Below, in pieces: positions 45,273 to 56,175 of a stretch of DNA of 64,000 nucleotides (positions within the stretch are counted from its first letter, which is position 1; every line of letters starts with the position of its first letter). The notes beneath the pieces are model-generated. The model did no database searches and was not told the origin of the DNA. It saw only the letters and a list, made by a program, of their open reading frames with translations. Source of the stretch: Usnea hakonensis (taxonomy: Eukaryota; Ascomycota; Lecanoromycetes; Lecanorales; Parmeliaceae); the NCBI GenBank assembly GCA_013423325.1, contig BLJB01000060.1, positions 124,001-188,000 of the forward strand. The letters run 5' to 3'. The translations under genes and the position numbers were made by a program.

Positions 45273-47492
45273 TCACATCCATCCTCCCGTCCCAGTCCTT
45301 CCCTCTTCCATCACTTTTCCACTGACTTCTCTCGCTCTAATGCCTCCACTCGGAAAAATTCCACTCTCCTTGACCTCCACTCCGCTCCTACTGACAACTC
45401 TGCCCCCACCACCCACACCGGGCTTCGACCTGCCCATTCCTCCCCACGCTTTCGCCTTGCCAAACCCAACCATCCCGGGGTTCCAGTCCCCTCCTTGGCC
45501 ATGATTTCCAGCTCCCAGCGCCAATGCCCGTTGCTCTACCCCCGGTCCTGCTCTTCGCTTCTGCGAATTAAGCGGCGGAGTAGGTGGGTTCATTTCCAAA
45601 GGGCGAAAATTCTCCTTGTCTGTCGTGTACTCAAACGGCGAAGTCTGGGCAAGTGGCTGGTAGGACGGTTTGCTAAGTAGATGCTTGAGTTCTCTTGGGG
45701 GGGATGGGGAGGGAGAAGGAGAGGGAGAAGGGTGTGTTATCCAATTATCATCGGGGAGTGATGGAGCTATCGACCGCGGACGTGTTGATGCAGGTCGGCT
45801 TGTTGCTATCGTGGTGATGGTGCTGGTGGAGTAGATCGAGGAAGATTTAGTAGGAGAGCGAAGTATAGTCGGTTGATTGGTTTGTTCCGCTGGCTTGGCA
45901 ACGTCGGAATAAATTGAAGAAGATTTGGTAGGGGAGCGTAATATTGCTGGTTGGCCAGTGGGATTTGATGAACCTGTTTCCCAAGCATGACGAGGAGACC
46001 ATTGGGATGGTGAGTGTTGGTCGCAAAAACGGTCAGTCCGTGACACCCTGTCACCGATGTTGAGATGGGGAGCACTAGTGGTGTCGCAGTGAGGGTCGCT
46101 ACAAGGAGAGCGTGGCTGATCACTGTTTATGCTTTGGATCTTAGTCCGCGAGGAGTGCTGAGAGAGCGGTAGGTCATAGAAGGGGCCTCTGATTTCGGTA
46201 CGAGAGGAACGATGAGCTGGTGGTTGCTCGTAGAAGGGGACTGAGAGATTGGTACGAGAAGCTCTGGCGCTCGCGCTAGGATGAGTAATGTTTGCAATGT
46301 TGGAGTGGGAGTCGTTGCGGGTGTGCATGAATGGAACAGTGGGAGAAGCCATCAGAGGGTCTTCAGCCTTGGATTCTCGGAATTTGTCTGTCTCTGCCGA
46401 GTTCTGGCTCATACGATTATCTAGAAGAGACGATTTATTGCGTTTGTGCCGAGAGGTTAGATTGTCTTCTAAAGGGTTCATGTCCGGAGGAAGTCTTGAT
46501 ATCTTGCGGAAAATGACCCCTAGATAGATCGAAATCGCTAGTGATAGCAGGTGAAACGTCCCAGTGACCACGCTGGTAACAAAAGTGGCAAACACGACAC
46601 CGGCGGTAGCATTGTCCAATAGAGTAGACCAGTGACCTGGAGCGTTGACCGATTCGATAGATGATTGTGTGTGGGAAATCAAAGCGGTAAATATAAGAAA
46701 TGGGATCAATCCGGCGTCAATCATGGCTGCGAACAGCATATAGCTAGCTGAGGATGACGGTGTCCGTCCCTTCGCAGAGCGCGAGAGATGATATGTACCA
46801 TAAATGGTATGCAATATTGCAACTGCGGGCTAATGCAACGTTAACGTTGTCCCTCTGTCGCTTTTTGGTAATACTTACGGGCACACGTATTATCCATCCG
46901 GTTGTCGCGTCGGTTCCTTTGATACAAATCACACAAAACAGCATGCCAACTGCCCCGATCAACTCGCATATTCGAAGGATTAGCTGAGCGATTCGTGTTA
47001 AGTTGACTCTCGACTTGGTACGCGGACTCATCGGCTTCCTGTCTAGGTTTCCATACGGACTAGCGGATATTAGATAAACATACATGTAAAGGACACCAAG
47101 CAAAGGTAAACATTCCAACACAAATATTGACATTCCCGAGTGCACAGAAACAAAAGACATCATAAAAGACAAACCAATGCATAGACCTATATACATGCAG
47201 ACGATCCGAATTTTGGGCTTGGAGGCTTTTGATGAATTATGAAAGGTTACGACTAGACACTAAAACCATGCTTCTTCGGAACACCCACTGTAAAGACTTA
47301 CGCGACAAAGTAGGAATCCGGATGTCTATTGAAGTCTATAGAGTTGATGAGCAGGCCGCTTGGTTTTGGTTTTGGCGGTGGTAGAGATTGGCTTGCTTGC
47401 GATATGGCTTTGGGGTTGAAGCCTCGATCGGTAGGGCCTGCAAAAGAATATTTCGACGGATGGTCGTATAGGTATGGAGGCTCAGCACCCAT
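45273..47492 (-). CDS. Conserved multi-span membrane protein of filamentous fungi, function unknown
   Basis: Exons are 47492-47302, 47059-46879 and 46829-45273, giving 642 residues. The splices give NRHPDSYFVA/PYGNLDRKPMSP and GWIIRVP/AVAILHTIYGTYHLSR. Four hydrophobic segments lie between about 80 and 250, with a short loop carrying RTPSSSASYMLFA between the second and third. Next comes the conserved PPDMNPLEDNLTSRHKRNKSS, then ~370 disordered residues rich in Ser, Pro and Arg. The same core is present in many Pezizomycotina proteins annotated only as membrane or MARVEL-like. Two near-identical TILRSPTKSSSIYS-like blocks occur in the tail. It converges with pms1 and shares a 206-bp divergent gap with arh1. 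Confidence 0.85.
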
Positions 47493-47698
47493 GATTTGTC
47501 ACAGAACTCAGACAATATCAAATACAGAGCATGACAGGTTCTTACATAAAGTACGAGAAGCCCAAATGTACGAAGGTATAAAGATTCAATATTGAACCGC
47601 GCATTTTAATCGCGCTAAATCCGAAACTCGTTGGCGAGGCAACAGGGCGCTTCGAGAGAGAACACTCACTCAGTAGCGTCATTTTCTCCACGACTCAG

Positions 47699-49366
47699 AT
47701 GAATACCCTCAGTCGAACTGTACGCGACTATACTGGGTGTTTGAAGACGCTAGTCAAAAGAGCACAGATCACGGGTCTTCCTCACATCTCACAGCGGCAT
47801 AGCAGTCATGTCGTTAGAGATGGCCGCCCTTTCCGCGTGGCTGTTCTTGGATCTGGGCCTGCGGGCTTCTATACGGCTTACAAGGTAATCTCAAGTATAG
47901 AGAATGCTACCATTGATATGTATGAGTCTCTTCCTGTGCCCTTTGGGCTAGTAAGATTTGGTGTGGCACCGGATCATCCTGAAGTTAAGGTAAGGTGCTT
48001 TGACTCGGTCATATATGTTTTTGCCTCTCTTTCATATGCCCCTCGTGCCTAAATCATCCACTTCTAATCTTTCTTTTCTAGAATTGCCAAAACAAGTTTG
48101 AGGAAGTTGCTTCGTCTCCCCGCTTTACTTTTATAGGCAACATTGCTATTGGCAAAGATCTGCCTTTAGCACATCTAAGGCATTACTATAACGCTATTAT
48201 TTTCGCCTACGGTGCCACTAAGGACCGTAAGCTTGGAATCTCAGGCGAGGCCGACTTGAAAGGCATCTACTCAGCGCGCGATTTTGTGGGGTGGTACAAT
48301 GGACTTCCCGAACACGAAGGATTGTCGCCAGACCTTGAATCGGGTGAAGAAGCAGTGATTATTGGGCAAGGGAATGTGGCGCTTGATGTAGCGCGTACGC
48401 TCTTGACCGACGTCGATAGTCTACGGAAGACGGACATAACAGAATACGCCCTTGACGTTCTGTCGAAAAGCAGAGTGAAACGGGTTCGTGTCATTGGTCG
48501 AAGAGGTCCCATGCAGGTATAGTCTTCCATGTCATCAACACGACGGCAATTCACACAGGTGACCATTTTACCAGGCATCTTTTACGATTAAAGAAGCCCG
48601 GGAGCTGTTAACTCTGCCTGATGTCTCTTTCGAGTCTATCGATTCTGCTCTCTTTCCGCCCAACCCTGCAAAACTTCCTCGGACGCCCAAACGTCTCATT
48701 CAGCTCTTAAGCAAGGGTTCGTCAACTCCAGCTTCGCAAGCGCGGAAGTCCTGGTCTTTAGATTTTCTTTTATCCCCTAGATCTTTCAATGCTTCTCATG
48801 AAATACCTGGTAATCTGTCTTCTGTGACTTTCCTCAAAACCGAATTAAAAGGTCCAGACGTCTTCAACTCGTCTGCCAACGTCTCTCCCACTACTTGTGA
48901 GATATCTTACCCCGCTGCCTTAGCATTCAGGAGTATTGGCTACAAGTCAGAAGCCATCAATGGCATGGGAGACCTGGGTATAGACTTCGATGAGCTTCGA
49001 GGGGTCATTCCCAATGACTCACATGGTCGTATCACGAGGCTGTCAGAAGACGGGATTAGAATACCAGGCCTCTACTGTTGCGGATGGGTCAAGCGAGGTC
49101 CGGCGGGCGTAATTGCTAACACAATGGAAGACGCGTTCGATACCGCAGAATCTATTGCAAAAGACTGGGAAAACAAAGAACCATTCATGCCCGGTGCGAA
49201 TGGTTGGGACGCGCTGCGAGAATCTGCAGCTACAAAGACTTTAAGACCTGTCAGCTGGGACGACTGGAGGAAAATCGATGCAGCGGAGAAGAGGAGGGGA
49301 AAAGCAAAAGGCAAGGAGCGGGAAAAGTTCACGAGCATCTCAGCCATGCTCGCAGTGCTGGACTGA
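47699..49366 (+). CDS. arh1: Mitochondrial NADPH:adrenodoxin oxidoreductase
   Basis: Exons are 47699-47989, 48082-48516 and 48575-49366, giving 505 residues. A basic ~45-residue presequence precedes the FAD-binding motif VAVLGSGPAGFYTAYK. Further landmarks are PFGLVRFGVAPDHPEVK, FAYGATKDRKLGI, the NADPH-binding VIIGQGNVALDVAR with VRVIGRRGPMQ, and the C-terminal CCGWVKRGPAGVIANTMEDA. The enzyme passes electrons from NADPH to ferredoxin (Yah1) for Fe-S cluster, heme A and CoQ synthesis in the matrix. A short fungal insert with Ser-rich sequence lies at about 280-310. Complete and of normal length. Confidence 0.96.
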
Positions 49367-49840
49367 AAAGTTGTGATTGCTGGGCCTGAAATTGCTTTCT
49401 TAGAGTACCATTACGGAGAGGCTGAGCCACAGGACAAGGAGACGGTAAACCCTGTACACTAGTTTGCCAGTGTCTTGACCTCGAGCGTACAGTCTGCAGA
49501 GTACGATGGCAAGCTTTGCCAGAAGACATCGTCTCTACAATGATTACTTAAGATTTTTTGGGGGGTTTTGAAGGCATTTATAAGACAGCGGACGTAGAGC
49601 GGCAATTCAGGCGGAGCTGTGGCATGTCTATTGCAATGTGTATACTAAAGTATATAACGAGCGGATTTACATAAATGTATCTTCGTTCTTTTGTTTAGTA
49701 AAGTACATAGCTTACGTCTATGGCTGATCGTGTTCCTTATCTCGGGAATGACGTCATCTCGAGTCGGTGATTCTGTAATGCTCACTCGGTTTGTCGAGTT
49801 CGCACCATGGCTACTAGAGCTTTTATCCTCTATCCTTGAT
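49367..49840. other. Intergenic region, no gene seen
   Basis: 474 bp between two same-strand genes, presumably the arh1 3' UTR and the promoter of the oxidoreductase gene. The 49691-49840 stretch is open in frame with the next gene but lacks presequence character, so I start that gene at 49841. Confidence 0.5.
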
Positions 49841-51164
49841 ATGTTCGCGAGAGTACTGGGTCGAGATTTGCGAACGCGATGTAATTTACGTCTTTTCTCG
49901 ACCTCCTCGACAAAAAGGGCCGACTTTACCCATGTGGTTGGTGCAATTAACCATTGCCATTGGCATCCTCTAGACATGTAACTAAAATGTTTTCAGGTGG
50001 TTGGCGCTGGGGCTGTAGGTCTTGCCATTGCTCGTAGGTTGGCTGAGCGGGATGGCACTTCGACCCTTCTAGTAGAGAGGCATGGAGCAGTGGGCACAGA
50101 GACTAGCAGTCGCAATTCTGAGGTACTTCCTTTCTACAAATCCAGCTTCTCAATCTCAGCCACGGCAGGTCATTCACGCTGGCCTATACTACGGCCCTAC
50201 CTCTCTGAAGACACGCCTATGTCTTCAAGGCAAACAGATGATGTACGATCTCTGCGAGAAGCAAAATATTCCATACTGCAATACAATGAAGTGGGTCCTT
50301 TCACAGAATGCCCAGCAACACGAAGAGCTCTTCAAGACACACGAATTTGCCAAGTCGATCGGCGTGCCGATACATTTCATCCCTTTATCTGAAGCACACG
50401 CGCGTGAACCGGACGTCCGGGTAAAAGAAGCCGTTCTTGAGAGCCCGACAACTGGCATCGTGGACTCCCACACGTACATGGCCTATTTGGAGTCTGATTT
50501 CAAGTCAAAAGGTGGTGACTTGGCGTGTCATACGACTGTGGAGTCAGTCGAGCCTCTTGACTCGGGCTCTCAGGGCTGGAAAATCCAGACAAAATCTTCT
50601 TCTTCAGAGACGACATGGATAACCGGCGAGACTTTAATCAATAGTGCCGGTCTAAATGCTGTTTCTTTATCAAACAGTATTCTTCCGCACTCGCGGTATG
50701 TTGAGCCGTATTATGCCAAAGGCTCGTACTACTCGTATTCTGCTCCTACGCCCCGTCCGAAGACTCTTATTTATCCCGCACCAACCACGGGAGCCGCTGG
50801 CCTTGGTACACATCTAACCATTGATATGAATGGCGCAATTCGATTTGGCCCAGACGTGGAATGGGTCGATGATCCCAACGATCTCTCTGTAAATGAGTCA
50901 CGGTTGCCAGCCGCCCTTGAAGAGATTGAGACTTATCTGCCAAGTATCCAGAGAGACAAGGTTGGCTTAGACTACAGCGGTATCAGGCCTAAATTAGGAA
51001 AGGGTGGCGCGGTGTGGAAAGGCAACGGCGACGGCTTTCTAGATTTTGTAATTAGGAAAGAGCAGGGTTTTGAAGGATTTGTCAATCTTCTAGGCATTGA
51101 AAGTCCTGGTTTGACCAGTTCTCTCGCAATTGCTGAGATGGTCGATGGATTGTTATACAAATGA
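49841..51164 (+). CDS. FAD-dependent oxidoreductase, L-2-hydroxyglutarate dehydrogenase-type
   Basis: Exons are 49841-49936, 49997-50122 and 50169-51164, giving 405 residues. The N-terminus (MFARVLGRDLRTRCNLRLFSTS) is an Arg-rich mitochondrial presequence. The dinucleotide fold THVVVGAGAVGLAIAR is completed by the first splice. Then come VERHGAVGTETSSRNSEV and IHAGLYYGPTSLK across the second splice, and C-terminal GLDYSGIRPKLG, FLDFVIRKEQGFEGFVNLLGIESPGLTSSLAIA. This is the L2HGDH branch of the DAO superfamily, which oxidises L-2-hydroxyglutarate to 2-oxoglutarate. The first donor could be GTG or GTT (one Val difference). The substrate is inferred from family. Confidence 0.9.
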
Positions 51165-51179
51165 CGTTGCTGGGCGACC

Positions 51180-51377
51180 CTACCTACCAGGCGCTCTGAC
51201 AACCGCGAATTCCAAGTGAAACCCGTCGACCTTGATTCGACCTTGATACCACCTCGTCCAATCGGCTTTCTCTTCTGACCTCAGCCCTATTCTAAGGCAT
51301 CTCGCCAGGAGCCCCAAAATCGGATCTCGGTTAATCTTTAATCCGTCTTTTGCCCACTCCAAGTCCCGAGGCTCCAT
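51180..51377 (-). CDS. Hypothetical 65-codon ORF between two genes
   Basis: An ATG-initiated minus-strand ORF fills most of the 258-bp gap between the oxidoreductase and the L1-domain gene. The peptide is balanced in composition and ends in WYQGRIKVDGFHLEFAVV, which could form beta strands. I recognise no family. Its start is 45 bp from the divergent cic1 start and its stop 15 bp from the convergent neighbour. Chance is a serious alternative. Confidence 0.25.
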   Translation of the reverse strand: MEPRDLEWAKDGLKINRDPILGLLARCLRIGLRSEEKADWTRWYQGRIKVDGFHLEFAVVRAPGR

Positions 51378-51422
51378 GAAAATATTTGCGGTTTCTTCGC
51401 ACTCGATTCAATTTCTGCAGAC

Positions 51423-52744
51423 ATGGCTTCTATGTCTACCGCGGCGGTGACCAAGTCTGGATCCGAGTCGCCTTATCAGCTGGATAAAGCTCAGGTTAGT
51501 CCGCATCCAACTGTCCATGAGAGAATATCTTTAATGCCGAATAGACACTCAGAGCCTCAAGCTCACTTCTCAAGCATATCATGACTGAAGCGCACAAGAA
51601 GGAGAGCAGTTCTAAGACCAAGAATCTCCTTGTGTCGGATAATTCGTCCGAAGAGCCCGCCTCTTTCGACGTGGAGCCGATATGGCTCATCCTCACCACG
51701 AAAAGATTTATGACCGACCAAAAGCGCCTCAAACCTCGCAAAATCTTACTTCCACACTCCTTACACGACCCTTCAGATATATCGATATGTCTAATTACGC
51801 CTGAACCGCAGAGGCAGTTCAAAGATGCCATTGCCCATCCTTCCTTTCCCATCACTCTGTCAAAGCGAATCACCAAGGTTATCAGCACCAAGAAATTGGA
51901 AGCGAAATACCGCTCGTTCGAATCAAAACGGCAGCTTCGTGATTCGTACGACCTTTTTCTCGCCGATGATCGTATCATTACGTATCTAGCCAAAATTCTG
52001 GGTAAAACTTTTTATAAATCTACAGCCAAGCGGCCCATACCCGTCTCCCTCAGCGCCTCGAAGCCAAAGACCAAAAAGAATGCAGCTCTTCCAAGCGCCA
52101 AACTCCAAAAAGAGATTTCTGACACCAAATCCATCGTTGCACCACCTCTAATCGCAAAAGAGATTGAACGCACTCTATCTACGGCACAAGTCAACCTCTC
52201 CCCATCGACTACCACCGCAGTGCGTGTTGGCCTTGCATCTCAGATGCCTGAACAGTTAGCGGCGAACATCGAAGCTGTTATGGTAAGCCTCACTGGTACC
52301 TTGGTGGGATGGAAAAACGTACGGGCTGTGCATGTAAAAGGCCCTAACACAATGGCGCTGCCAATTTGGTTGACAGAGGAACTCTGGATAGAAGGGGAAA
52401 TGGCATTGGATGAAGAGGCCGCCGAAGCGAAGGCAAAAGGAAGTCGTAAAGGAAAGAGGAAGAGAATACTTACAGAAGGCACGGATGGTAGTCATGCAGA
52501 TGAAGAAGGGGGAATGAAGACGGCGGACGGTATAAATGGACTTGCGAACGAGCCCAAGCATAGGAAGATCAGCTCGTTGAAGGATCATGATCTAAGTCAC
52601 GAGATGAAGGAGAGACGAGAAATATTAAGACAGCAGAAGAAAGCAGCTAGAGAGAAGATCGAGGAGAACAACGTGCCCTTGGGTCGGACAGAGGAAAAGC
52701 CCGAGGTCAAGAAGTCCAGAAAGCAGATAGCAATATCAAAATAG
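51423..52744 (+). CDS. cic1: Ribosomal L1-domain nucleolar protein (CIC1/UTP30 family)
   Basis: Exons are 51423-51494 and 51545-52744, giving 423 residues. The splice joins YQLDKAQ to TLRASSSLLKHIM. The L1-like domain covers about 30-270: PIWLILTTKRFM, PRKILLPHSLHDPSDISICLI, LRDSYDLFLADDRIITYLAKILGKTFY, and NIEAVMVSLTGTLVGWKNVRAVHVKGPNTMALPIW. The C-terminal ~150 residues are Lys/Glu-rich with KRKRI and repeated basic clusters, as in nucleolar ribosome-assembly factors. Homologues act in pre-60S (Cic1/Nsa3) or pre-40S (Utp30) maturation; the sequence alone does not decide which. Confidence 0.85.
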
Positions 52745-52894
52745 TGAATCGTTAATTCATAACGTCTTATACACAATTTTTCCTTCTTACAAATTCTGGT
52801 CAGGCATGGTCGGAACTATTGTGTCTCAAAGCCGAACGGCAGCAATTTACTATACCTGCTATACACAGTCTCTTCATTGGTTCTTCGCACTAAA

Positions 52895-53927
52895 TCAGTC
52901 AAAAGCACCTCTCCGCCGCGACTTGAAATATCTGTTGAAGGTGTCTGTGAGAATGTTGTCACTCAGCTGCATGTGCCCACCCTCGGCGATCCTGAACTCG
53001 AGCCTCTTCTCTTCGTCCAGAAAGCGCAGACCAATCCAATCTTCCTGATATATAGCTCTTTCTTGCAATTTTGTCACTTTTTCGCTTGTAGTATTGACCT
53101 CACTGAAAAATGCACTCTCTTTAGGGACGACCGTCTTGTCATCTGCAAACATGAACGTGGTGAATCTGCCCAACTTTTGCATGTTTGCTTTATAGGTATC
53201 ATTTTTCACCTTCCTCTCGTTATTAATGTCAGCCAGGAAGTTGCTATATTCGAAGTAATTTTCCAAGTCCTCAGGGTCTCGGTAGTATTGCGCGGGCACG
53301 AGTCTGCTTTGCGAAAATGAACCCCATGCATTGCCTTTCAGGACACTGCGCCAGGTCTGGCATAACCAATCGTTGGTAGCGCACTCCTGGAACTCACTGA
53401 TACCGTTGTGCTGGCTTCCAAAGGTGACAAGGTTCTCCACCCGTGGATTGTTACAGCGCTCGACGTAAGCCCGAAGGAATTGACCGCCTTGGGAAAAGCC
53501 GAGCGCATTGATGGCAGGTGCTTTGGAGAGTATGGGATGTGAGGCTAGATCGTCGCATACTTTCTGAACCTGCAGAGTCACGTTCCCATAGAATGTGGCG
53601 GTGCGGTCCGCAGAAGCATCATCATCGAGACGGATATAATAAGTGGTCGTGTTTCCGATGGTGTGATTGAGTAGCTCTCCAATGGATCGAAGACCTTCAG
53701 CTTTGTAGCTGGATGCTATGAACATAACAACAAGCAGGGTCAAGAAAGAAGACATACTTGTCGCCGAGACCATGCCATACCACCAGTGGCAGGTTTGCTG
53801 GCTCTTCCGAGCTTACAGATTGAGTACCCTCGGTGGCAAAGAAGGGCTCTTGAATGGGAGGTATAGCTGCCACCCGCCTCAAGGCAACTGGCAATAGAAG
53901 CAAGAAGTAGAGGATGATGTCGGCCAT
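52895..53927 (-). CDS. ppt1: Palmitoyl-protein thioesterase
   Basis: Exons are 53927-53758 and 53708-52895, giving 327 residues. A hydrophobic signal peptide (MADIILYFLLLLPVALRRVAA) precedes NLPLVVWHGLGDNYKAEGLRS, which is formed across the splice. The nucleophile is in ALGFSQGGQFLRAY (GxSxGG), the Asp is probably in FADDKTVVP, and the His in EGGHMQLS. The QHNGISE motif after the FGS strand is typical of PPT1. The enzyme removes palmitate from cysteine of proteins during lysosomal/vacuolar turnover. Several N-glycosylation sequons (NHT, NTT, NVT) are present. Complete, normal length; divergent from ctk2 with a 212-bp gap. Confidence 0.95.
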
Positions 53928-54139
53928 GATGGTGAGTGAAAAGAATGGTAAAGCTGCTAAGTATGAGGTGGGCAAGACATGGAATCACAGAAGAGCGTCG
54001 GGCCGAGGGGCCACTGGTGCCTTGCCAAGTCTTTGGCCCAGATGTGGTTAGATCGACACTCTTCAGAGATGGACAATTGGGCAAGGTAAAGTACGTCTAC
54101 CAAAGATTAACACTGGAGCATATCTACTGTATTCTGCAA

Positions 54140-55522
54140 ATGGCTCCGTCCCAGATAGCAGAGCAGATGGAAATTGGCCACGTTGGTCCTCATCCGTCTT
54201 ATATCGAAATTGCAAAACCCTACATTTTCGAGCCCAAAATACTAGAATGTCTTAATGTTGCTGGAGTATCAGAAGCAAAGGATGACAGCATTCGACTTCA
54301 GGGAGTCGCCTGGATCGACAGTGTGAGAAAAGCTATGCATTTGTAAGCAAAGACCAAGGGCATTTTCCAGAACCCAAAAGCTGATATGTATAGGCCCGTA
54401 CGGACTTACAATACTGCAGCTGTCTACTATCACAAATTTCGTCTAGTGCATCCCGATAGCAATGGTTACATTGTGAGCAGAAGAAGAATCCGAGTACTCT
54501 TAATCTACTAAAAAGAAGTAAGGATGCGGCAGCAGCAGCACTTTTTGCGGCGTGTAAGATTGAGGACACACTCAAGAAGTCGAAGGAAATTCTCTGTGCT
54601 GCGTATAACTTAAAACTTACACCAGCAGAGCAGCTCACTCCAGATAACCAAGTACATGCCCATCTAGTCCGAAAAAGAAAGATCCATGTCCTGACTGTGA
54701 ACAGCTGTTTGAGAATCACTCAAAGACAATCATCGGTCTAGAACGTCTCATGCTTGAGGCTTCAGGCTTCGACTTCAGGAATCGCTACCCCCAAAATTTA
54801 ATTTTGAAGCTCGCAAAGCATTGTCATGTAGATAGAGATACGGTAGGCAAGACTGCTTATTATATATCTCTCGATTTGTATCGCACCTTCGCTCCCCTCA
54901 AGCAAACCACAGCCACCATGGCAATTGCCTGTGTGGAGCTCTCGGGGCGTATTTGCGAACAGCCTATTTCGGAGTTAGAAGCAGGCAAGGGCTACAAAAG
55001 ATGGAGAACCTCACGTCCTGAGGTCATGGGTATGTCCAATGATTTAGACTCCAGATAAGCTCACGTCTAACCATATCAATTCTAGAAACGTTACTTGATC
55101 TCCTTGACTTGTACACTCATCATCGAGCTTCTACCATTGTTGGCCAAGATCATGCTCTCGAGACTTTCATTAGCATCCGAATTGACCTGAACCAGGAAGC
55201 CTCGGCCAATAAGTATCCACGCTATTTCCAAAGTCATGCGAAGAAGTCCATCACCAACGGCACTAAAGTAGCTAACGGTATTGTTGACTCAAAAGCTAAG
55301 AAACCCGTTACTCCGATTACGAGTCCTCGTGAAGAATCCTTGAGAGACATTACCTCTCCGACGGCTAATGGTGGATCCAAACCTGGCCTGAAAGAGGGCA
55401 CGGTGCGCTTCATGCTCAATCCGCAGCGCGCAAGAGACGAGAAGAATGCTGTGGCCGAGTTCTTCAAGGTCGAGGAAGAAGAGTACGAGGTCGAGGTTGA
55501 GAGGGAAAGACGTAGAGTCTGA
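54140..55522 (+). CDS. ctk2: Cyclin subunit of the RNA polymerase II CTD kinase (CTK2)
   Basis: Exons are 54140-54342, 54394-54472, 54523-54651, 54705-55029 and 55086-55522, giving 390 residues. The first cyclin box runs from SIRLQGVAWIDSVRKAMHL through VRTYNTAAVYYHKFRLVHPD to DAAAAALFAACKIEDTLKK. The second contains ENHSKTIIGLERLMLEASGFDFRN and ETLLDLLDLYTHH. The order and spacing match fungal Ctk2, the beta subunit of CTDK-I, which phosphorylates Ser2 of the RNA polymerase II CTD. The C-terminal ~130 residues are polar and end in a Glu/Arg-rich stretch. The third exon uses a TAAG acceptor. All splices are required for the cyclin fold. Confidence 0.94.
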
Positions 55523-55690
55523 GCTTCCCCTGGGGCTAGATTTGAGCCTGACCTCTGACCATGGATTCCAAGTAGGTACTTCCAGAAACGGAACGCACGC
55601 GTTCATTCAAAGCCGAAAACGAGGCTACCATGGCAACATCTTTGAGAGGAGGTCCTGTAGGACGCAGCGGCCTCGCGTTGGAAAAGCTGC

Positions 55691-55933
55691 ATGAGCGTCA
55701 GCGAAATGGCAGTGGCCGGCTGGAGCACCAAGATGTGGGGCGAGGACGTCTTCCAGCTACTCAAGATGAAGTCACCGGGCGAGCTTCGAAGCGAAAGAAG
55801 AGACGCCGAGGTCGTTAGGCACGATCTCGGCAAGATCAGAGCTAGCTTGAGGGCCACAAAGTCTGTACCCTCGAAAGTATCGACCGGAGACCAAATTGAC
55901 CCTTGGGAGAAGCAAGAGCAGTGGGGAGGATGA
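55691..55933 (+). CDS. Hypothetical small protein ORF
   Basis: An 80-codon ATG-initiated ORF lies 168 bp after ctk2. The peptide is helical-looking and charged (MWGEDVFQLLKMKSPGELR, then VVRHDLGKIRASLRA) and ends in WEKQEQWGG. I do not recognise a family. An upstream TAG at 55651-55653 is also a legal splice acceptor, so a missing first exon is possible. Other frames and the minus strand are also open here, so confidence is low. Confidence 0.3.
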   Translation: MSVSEMAVAGWSTKMWGEDVFQLLKMKSPGELRSERRDAEVVRHDLGKIRASLRATKSVPSKVSTGDQIDPWEKQEQWGG

Positions 55934-56175
55934 ATCATTGGCATCAGCAAAGAGTGTATCTATATCACAGGTGCAAAGTTCTTGGTGAAATGACCGCTGC
56001 TTTAGTAGGAGCAGCAGTGAAATGTGGCTGTCTTTTAAATCATTAAAACCAGGTCGAAGCCCAGAGTGTTGCGGAAATGCAAAGCTCCCATTGTTCGCCA
56101 TATCCATGCGCGACCCGTTACTGAGAATCATATTTTATCGGAATCTGTTCATTTTCCACGAGCTTTCTTCCACCT

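Noticed and set aside
46880..47196. Hydrophobic in-frame extension upstream of exon 2 of the 45.3-kb membrane protein
   Set aside because: The open stretch is the 3' part of a 242-nt intron; removing it gives the conserved DSYFVAPYGN junction.
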